Shown: positions 59,333 to 64,000 of the stretch, in pieces
Position numbering within the stretch: position 1 is the first letter of the stretch
Layout: each line of letters starts with the position of its first letter
NCBI RefSeq assembly: GCF_000382265.1
Contig: NZ_KB907973.1
Span: forward strand, 186,001-250,000
Direction: 5' to 3'
Length of the DNA stretch: 64,000 nucleotides
Source of the DNA: Yoonia vestfoldensis DSM 16212
GTDB taxonomy: Bacteria > Pseudomonadota > Alphaproteobacteria > Rhodobacterales > Rhodobacteraceae
The notes under the pieces: generated by a model
The model's database searches: none
Seen by the model: only the letters and a program-made list of their open reading frames with translations
Told to the model about the DNA's origin: nothing
Made by a program: the position numbers and the translations under genes

Positions 59333-61416
59333 GTGTAGCTACCAAACGGGATATAGGTGACAGGATCGCCGGGAGAGATATTCATCGCCGCGTCCGGCAG
59401 AACCACCAGCCCTTCGGCCCATGCCAACCCGCTGACCCGGCCTGATCCTTCGGAGGCAAAGACCTCGGCCTTGCCGTCCCTGATGCGCGCGCGCAGGTAT
59501 TCGCGCCGCCCTGCCTTTTTGGACTTGGCAAAGGCGGCGGGCACCATGAACCCCTGCGGTTCCGGCCAGTCGCCGCCGGCCATCAGGGCCAGTGCCGGAT
59601 GCGCAAAGACCAGCGCACAGACCATCGCTGCGACCGGATTGCCGGGCAGGCCAAGCACCGGCCTGCCGCCCCAAACGCCCATGGCAAGCGGCCGCCCCGG
59701 TTTCATCGCCACCCGCCAAAGTGCGAGTGTCCCGGTGCCCGCCAGCATTGCGGACATATGATCCTCATCCCCCGCAGAGGCCCCGCCCGAGGTCAGGATC
59801 ACGTCGCAGGTCGCGGCCCCCTGATCGAGGATTGCGCGCAAGGCGTCGCGGTCATCGGGCGCGCGGCCCAGATCGACAGCATCGTGGCCCCATTGCCGCA
59901 CGAGGGCGGTCAGCATCGGGCGGTTGGCATCGAAAATCTGTCCCTCTGCGGCCTGACTGCCCGGTTCGCGCAATTCATCGCCTGTGGACAAAATGCCAAC
60001 CCGCAGGGGGCGATAGACGTGGACCGTTCCGATACCAACCGCCGCGCACATGCCCAGATCGGCGGGCGTCAGCCTGCGCCCTTGCCGTGCGATGGTCTGG
60101 CCTGCGGTCATATCCTCGCCCGCCGCGCGCGCGTTGGCGCCGCGTTTCAGCGGGCCTTGAAAGGTGATGGCGGTGTCCGTCGCCTGCACGTCTTCCTGCA
60201 TCACGACAGTATCCACGCCCAGCGGCAGGATCGCGCCGGTCAGGATGCGAATGGCGTGGCCTGCAGGGACGGTGCCGGCGAATGGCTGGCCAGCGGCGGC
60301 GCGCCCTTGCACCAGCGTCAAGGATTGCGTGCCGGTGCCTGCCGGTCCGGCGAAGCCATAGCCGTCAACAGCCGCATTGGGGCTGGGAGGATGCGCGCGC
60401 AAGGCGGTGGCATCCTGCGCCAGATACCGCCCTGATGCATCCGCCAGCGGCCGGGTTTCAACCTCGGCCACAGGGCGCAGATGGTGACGCAGGTGGGCCA
60501 GCGCCTGATCCACCGGCGTCCAATGCACCCCTTGCGGGAGGGCAAAGCAATCGTTGCGCAGAACGGGCGCACGGGCCGCCTGTTCCAGCAGCGGCACATG
60601 GCCGAGCCCGAGGATCGACCCTTCGGCATTTGCGGGCACGGCAAGCATGCGCGCCAGATCGTCAGGTGCCAGCGCCGAGAGCGCGCGCGCCAGAACCCGC
60701 ACCTGATGCGCGTCCTTGATCGCATCCGGCGGGCAGGTCGCGGCGATGGTCTTGGCGATAAGCGAGGGCCAGACCTCGACCAGCGCAATCGGCGGCGTCA
60801 GCGGTTCGAACGGCCAGACGGCAAACTCTGCACCAAAGCGGTGCCGCAGCCGCGCCAGCACGGGCAGCCCCATGATGACCTGACTGCCGACAGCCCCCGC
60901 GCCAGAGAGTTGCCAGACCGGAAAGGCCCCCTTGGCATTTTGTTCGGCGGTGCGTTTTTCGGGCATCCCGTGCCCGTGCCGCGCCAGCCCCTTGCGCGGC
61001 AGGTCGGGAATGTCGCGGGCCAGCCCGTTGCCCCAGAACGGCCCGATCCCGGGGAAAAGCGCGTTGATCCGGCCCGCCAGATCGAAACGGTTGTTGGCGT
61101 TGGGGCTGTCCTGCACGCGCGCGGCGAACCAGTCCCAGATCGCAAAAGGATCGTCCGATCCGGTCAGCACCTTCCCGAACCCCGCCGGATAGCCGAAGGC
61201 GAAATCGAACCCCGCCAGCACGCGCCGTCCGGCATTGCGTTCCGTCGTCAGGAAGTGCGTGATCCAGTCCTCGGCCAGTTGGCGGTTGCGGTGATAGACG
61301 GGGTCCTCGGCCACGCCTGCGCGGGCCACACCTGTCCAGATCGCGTCTTTCTTGGGGCTGGCGCCGCGGTCATTGCCGCCTGACCAATCGACGATCAGCA
61401 CAGTGTCCCACATCAA
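59329..61416 (-). CDS. Fusion of DUF429-like domain with molybdopterin molybdenumtransferase MoeA
   Basis: A 695-residue two-part protein. Residues 1 to about 295 form a domain with VLIVDWSGGN (6-15), AGFDFAFGYP (68-77) and VEVWPSL (214-220), which recalls the RNase-H-fold DUF429 family. Residues 296-695 are a full-length MoeA: AAVDGYGFAG, GVDTVVMQED, VGILSTGDEL, ILTSGGASAGDED and GLPGNPVAAMVC. MoeA inserts molybdate into adenylated molybdopterin. The gene follows mobB with a 4-base overlap, so the fusion is part of a cofactor operon. The role of the N-terminal domain is unknown. Confidence 0.88.
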   Translation of the reverse strand: MMWDTVLIVDWSGGNDRGASPKKDAIWTGVARAGVAEDPVYHRNRQLAEDWITHFLTTERNAGRRVLAGFDFAFGYPAGFGKVLTGSDDPFAIWDWFAARVQDSPNANNRFDLAGRINALFPGIGPFWGNGLARDIPDLPRKGLARHGHGMPEKRTAEQNAKGAFPVWQLSGAGAVGSQVIMGLPVLARLRHRFGAEFAVWPFEPLTPPIALVEVWPSLIAKTIAATCPPDAIKDAHQVRVLARALSALAPDDLARMLAVPANAEGSILGLGHVPLLEQAARAPVLRNDCFALPQGVHWTPVDQALAHLRHHLRPVAEVETRPLADASGRYLAQDATALRAHPPSPNAAVDGYGFAGPAGTGTQSLTLVQGRAAAGQPFAGTVPAGHAIRILTGAILPLGVDTVVMQEDVQATDTAITFQGPLKRGANARAAGEDMTAGQTIARQGRRLTPADLGMCAAVGIGTVHVYRPLRVGILSTGDELREPGSQAAEGQIFDANRPMLTALVRQWGHDAVDLGRAPDDRDALRAILDQGAATCDVILTSGGASAGDEDHMSAMLAGTGTLALWRVAMKPGRPLAMGVWGGRPVLGLPGNPVAAMVCALVFAHPALALMAGGDWPEPQGFMVPAAFAKSKKAGRREYLRARIRDGKAEVFASEGSGRVSGLAWAEGLVVLPDAAMNISPGDPVTYIPFGSYT

Positions 61417-61904
61417 AGGCCAACCTCGGACAGGATGAAATCGGCGATGGCGCGGGTGTCGTTGAGATCGAAAGCAGGCCGGTCGAGTGTCAGGGGAGTG
61501 TCGCTGGCCACCGCGCGCACGGTCGGGTCGTCAGGTGCTATCAGCGGGTTGCCGGTGGCGGCGCGGAAGGCTTCGACCTTGGGGTGGGCGTCGCGTTTGT
61601 AGCCTTCGACAAGCACCAGATCGACGGGCGACAACAGGCGCAAGAGATCGGCAAGCGGTGGTTCATCCGCACCGCGCAATTCGGTCATTAGCGCCCAGCG
61701 GTCGCCCGAGGCCAGCAAGACCTGGCTAGCCCCCGCCTGCCGGTGGCGAAAGGAATCCTTGCCCGGCTGGTCCACGTCGAACGTGTGGTGTGCGTGTTTC
61801 AGGGTCGAAACGCTGAACCCGCGTGCCGTGATGTCACTTACCAGCCGTTCCATCAGCCCGGTCTTGCCTGCGTTCTTGTAACCGACGATGCCGTAGACCT
61901 TCAT
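61413..61904 (-). CDS. mobB: Molybdopterin-guanine dinucleotide biosynthesis adaptor MobB
   Basis: A 163-residue P-loop protein. VYGIVGYKNAGKTGLMERLV is the Walker A, STLKHAHHTFDVDQPGKDSF and HRQAGASQVLLASG are typical MobB blocks, and VLVEGYKRDAHPKVEAFR completes it. MobB binds GTP and assists MobA. It overlaps both neighbours by four bases. Confidence 0.95.
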   Translation of the reverse strand: MKVYGIVGYKNAGKTGLMERLVSDITARGFSVSTLKHAHHTFDVDQPGKDSFRHRQAGASQVLLASGDRWALMTELRGADEPPLADLLRLLSPVDLVLVEGYKRDAHPKVEAFRAATGNPLIAPDDPTVRAVASDTPLTLDRPAFDLNDTRAIADFILSEVGL

Positions 61905-62482
61905 AGCATCGCCTGCGCGCGGGCCAGATCATCGGGCGTGTTGACGTTGAAAAAGGCCAGATCATCGGGGAATTCCGCCGTGCCCGCGCCATGCCTTTCG
62001 GTCCAGAGCACGACCTTGCGCAGCCCGTCCTGCAAGGCCGCGCGCAGGTCATCGCGCAGCGCGACAGGCCAGAGACCGAAGGTCGGCTGCCTGCCACCCG
62101 GGCTTGCCGCCAGCGCGAGCCCCATATCGCCGCCCGCCAGTTGCAGGCGCGGCACCAGATCGCAAGGCAGGAACGGCGTGTCGGCGGCGGCGGTGACGAT
62201 ATGGGTGGCCCCCTGCGCCGCCGCCCAGTCGAGACCGGCCAGCACGCCCGACAAAGGCCCGGCGAAGCCTGCGACGCTGTCCGCGATCACGGGCAGGCCG
62301 AGGTCTGCGAAACGGACCGGATCGCCGTTTGCATTCAGCGCAAGCCCGGCGACTTGCGGGTGCAGCCGGTCGATCACGGACCCGAGGATCGTGCCGGAGC
62401 CCAGGGGTAAAAGCCCTTTGTCGCCGCCGCCCATGCGCCTGGCCAGGCCACCCGCAAGGATCACCCCCAAAGGCGCGTTCAC
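61901..62482 (-). CDS. mobA: Molybdenum cofactor guanylyltransferase MobA
   Basis: A 193-residue nucleotidyltransferase. GVILAGGLARRMGGGDKGLL is the GTP-binding signature, AAADTPFLPCDLV carries the catalytic Asp and FFNVNTPDDLARA is the C-terminal block. It attaches GMP to molybdopterin to give the bis-MGD cofactor of formate dehydrogenases. GTG at 62482 is preferred because upstream codons run through the dispersed element. It overlaps mobB by four bases. Confidence 0.92.
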   Translation of the reverse strand: MNAPLGVILAGGLARRMGGGDKGLLPLGSGTILGSVIDRLHPQVAGLALNANGDPVRFADLGLPVIADSVAGFAGPLSGVLAGLDWAAAQGATHIVTAAADTPFLPCDLVPRLQLAGGDMGLALAASPGGRQPTFGLWPVALRDDLRAALQDGLRKVVLWTERHGAGTAEFPDDLAFFNVNTPDDLARAQAML

Positions 62483-62513
62483 CGCGCCACCTGCATATGG
62501 TGATGGTTTGGGA

Positions 62514-62546
62514 GCCTCCGGCGGGAGTATTTTTGGAAATAAGAAG
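62514..62546 (+). repeat. Dispersed intergenic element, copy E (variant 2)
   Basis: GCCTCCGGCGGGAGTATTTT followed by TGGAAATAAGAAG lies between the fdhD stop and the mobA start, in the opposite orientation to both genes. Its right half matches copy C at 33174 and its left half matches copies A, B, D1 and D2. Confidence 0.7.
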
Positions 62547-62555
62547 CGCGACGAA

Positions 62556-63437
62556 TCATGGTGCGGCCTTGCGCCCCATGCGCGCGGGTTCATCCGGGAT
62601 CAGGCTGGGATCGGCGTCGCGGATCAGGCGGTGTTCGCCCGCCAGACAGACGAAGCGCTGGCCTTTCATCCGCCCGATCAGTGTCAACCCGACCTGTTGC
62701 GCGATTTCTACCCCCCATGCGGTGAAGCCCGAGCGCGAGGCCAGCGCGGGAATGCCCATGAGCGCGGTCTTGATCACCATTTCGGAGGTGAGCCTGCCGG
62801 TGGTGTAGAGCAGCTTGTCACCTGCTGTCACGCCGTGGTGCAGCATCCAGCCTGCGATCTTGTCGACGGCGTTGTGGCGGCCCACATCCTCCATATAGAC
62901 GAGCGGTCGGTCGCCTTGGCAGAGCACCGTGCCGTGGATGGCGCCCGCCTCGAGGTAGAGCGAGGGCGTCCGGTTGATCGTGGCGGCGAGCGCATAGAGG
63001 TCCGAGGTGCGCAGGGCCATGTCGGGCAGGGTGACATCGGCCAGCCCTTCCATCATGTCGCCAAAGACGGTGCCTATTGCGCAGCCACTGGTGCGGGTTT
63101 TCTTGCGCAGCTTATCTTCATAGGTCGTCTGCGATGCGGTGCGCACGACCACGGTTTCTAATTCCTCGTCATGGTCGATGCCGGTCACGGTGTCGTCGTC
63201 GCGCAGCATCCCCTGATTGCGCAGGAACCCCAGCGCGAGATATTGCGGGTAATCGCCGATCGTCATGGCGGTGACGATTTCCTGAGCGTTCAGGTAAATT
63301 GTCAGCGGCCGTTCCTCGATCACGCGCAGGGCGATGGGCGCGCCTGTCTGGTCGGTGCCGGTGACGGCGCGCGTCAGCCGGTCGGCAGCCGGGTCAGGCG
63401 CGATCAGATAGGACGAGAGATCATCAAGCCGTGCCAA
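62556..63437 (-). CDS. fdhD: Formate dehydrogenase accessory sulfurtransferase FdhD
   Basis: A 293-residue FdhD. PLTIYLNAQEIVTAMTIGDY, LALGFLRNQGML, TSGCAIGTVFGDMMEGL and VYMEDVGRHNAVDKIAGWML are diagnostic, and LLYTTGRLTSEMVIKTALMG follows. FdhD passes sulfur from the IscS cysteine desulfurase to the molybdenum cofactor of formate dehydrogenase. The active loop here has one Cys (SGCAIG) where E. coli has a CxxC pair. It heads the mobA-mobB-moeA run and is divergent from the permease gene. Confidence 0.93.
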   Translation of the reverse strand: MARLDDLSSYLIAPDPAADRLTRAVTGTDQTGAPIALRVIEERPLTIYLNAQEIVTAMTIGDYPQYLALGFLRNQGMLRDDDTVTGIDHDEELETVVVRTASQTTYEDKLRKKTRTSGCAIGTVFGDMMEGLADVTLPDMALRTSDLYALAATINRTPSLYLEAGAIHGTVLCQGDRPLVYMEDVGRHNAVDKIAGWMLHHGVTAGDKLLYTTGRLTSEMVIKTALMGIPALASRSGFTAWGVEIAQQVGLTLIGRMKGQRFVCLAGEHRLIRDADPSLIPDEPARMGRKAAP

Positions 63438-63497
63438 TTGTCATTTCCATTCTGCGGGTTTAAGCCTGCCGCACCACAGCCAAGCTAGGCCAAAGCC

Positions 63498-64000
63498 ATG
63501 ACAACTTCTACCGTCAAAGCACCTGCGAAATCCGCCTATTGGGCGGGTGTTCGCGACGGCAGCCCGTTCATTCTGATGGCCGTGCCGTTCGCCACGCTGT
63601 TTGGCGTGGTGGCGACCGATGCCGGGCTGACGGTGGCGCAGGCGATGGGGTTCACCGTGCTGGTCATCGCGGGGGCTGCGCAATTCGCCGCCGTACAGAT
63701 GATGATGGAAGATGCGGGCATCGCCTTTGTGCTGCTGGCGGCACTGGCCGTCAATCTGCGGATGGCGATGTATTCGGCGTCGCTTGTGCCCTATCTGGGG
63801 GCGGCGCCTTTGTGGAAACGCGCATTGGTGGCCTATCTGAATTTCGACCAGACCTATATCACCTCGGTCGCCCGCTACGAGGCGCGCCCCGAGATGAGTG
63901 TGCAGGACCGTGTGTCCTATTTCCTTGGTGTGGCGACCCCGATCACGCCACTTTGGTTTATCATGACGCTGGTCGGGATCATGGTCGGGTCCGCCATCCC
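63498..64000 (+). CDS. AzlC-family branched-chain amino acid exporter subunit, partial
   Basis: The first 167 codons of a membrane protein cut by the right edge. It starts MTTSTVKAPAKSAYWAGVRD, then SPFILMAVPFATLFGVVATD, AGAAQFAAVQMMMEDAG and LAVNLRMAMYSASLVPYLG. These are the AzlC (YgaZ) family blocks, including the characteristic NLRHxLYS-like motif (here NLRMAMYS). AzlC with the small AzlD exports branched-chain amino acids. The partner would be expected just outside the window. Confidence 0.88.
   Translation, partial: MTTSTVKAPAKSAYWAGVRDGSPFILMAVPFATLFGVVATDAGLTVAQAMGFTVLVIAGAAQFAAVQMMMEDAGIAFVLLAALAVNLRMAMYSASLVPYLGAAPLWKRALVAYLNFDQTYITSVARYEARPEMSVQDRVSYFLGVATPITPLWFIMTLVGIMVGSAI

Noticed and set aside
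1-64000. CRISPR arrays, tRNA or rRNA genes, transposases, phage genes
   Set aside because: No regularly spaced direct repeats, no tRNA-like sequence with a CCA-proximal T-loop in any gap, and no integrase, transposase or phage structural protein among the frames.

Overview
The window is a stretch of high-G+C chromosome from an alphaproteobacterium, most probably a Rhodobacterales (Roseobacter-group) species. Supporting this are the closely packed genes with many 4-base ATGA stop/start overlaps, and a gene set typical of that order: DUF2794, HemP, an IalB-family protein, MbfA with an Irr-type palindrome, an R. etli-type asparaginase, a GlnK-AmtB pair, and an RsfS-RlmH-GpmI-EnvC-CtpA block. I see no tRNA, rRNA, CRISPR array, insertion sequence or prophage. 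Nearly all genes look intact; the two at the window edges are cut.

Layout. 1-4.5 kb (minus): a GNAT fragment, a glycerophosphodiesterase, RidA, and a type I secretion ABC/adaptor pair. 4.6-6.8 kb: a small lower-G+C islet with a secreted orphan protein divergent from a secreted SUMF1-fold protein. 6.9-11.4 kb: a small secreted protein, a class A penicillin-binding protein, and glnK-amtB ending in a strong terminator. 11.6-14.5 kb: DUF1611 protein, enolase-superfamily enzyme and D-amino-acid aminotransferase, best read as D-glutamate/D-amino-acid catabolism (dgcN-dgcA-dat). 14.5-17.4 kb: dapD with two small genes, then a LOG-family protein and gluconokinase. 17.3-27.1 kb: a LacI regulator divergent from a complete sugar ABC importer, a cytoplasmic GH2 beta-mannosidase, a TIM-barrel isomerase and a Gfo/Idh/MocA oxidoreductase, a probable beta-mannoside operon with a palindromic operator. 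27-34.8 kb: rlmN, IalB-like protein, asparaginase, exonuclease III, an oxidoreductase, rsfS-rlmH and gpmI. 34.8-48.6 kb: a degenerate EnvC, CtpA, an aminotransferase, ETF-QO, greA, transporters, S-formylglutathione hydrolase, assorted hydrolases and ZapE.

48.7-50.6 kb (minus): beta-carbonic anhydrase, SbtA-like bicarbonate transporter and SbtB-like P-II protein, a compact inorganic-carbon module. 50.7-58.8 kb: leucyl aminopeptidase with an NlpC/P60 hydrolase, hemP, an I78 inhibitor lipoprotein, glutathione-dependent formaldehyde dehydrogenase, a NYN protein, then a TetR regulator, a small secreted protein and the MbfA iron exporter around a regulatory region with three matching TetR-type operators and an Irr-type box. 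58.7-63.4 kb (minus): a GNAT enzyme and a molybdenum-cofactor/formate-dehydrogenase maturation cluster (fdhD, mobA, mobB, and a DUF429-like domain fused to MoeA). The window ends inside an AzlC-type permease.

Pathway links: the formaldehyde enzymes at 42.7 and 54.9 kb form the two steps from S-hydroxymethylglutathione to formate, and the FdhD/Mob/MoeA genes would mature a formate dehydrogenase, which is not in the window. A dispersed intergenic element of about 33 bases occurs at least six times in two sequence variants, and one copy supplies the start codon of a gene. All functions are from reading motifs by eye; no database search was run.
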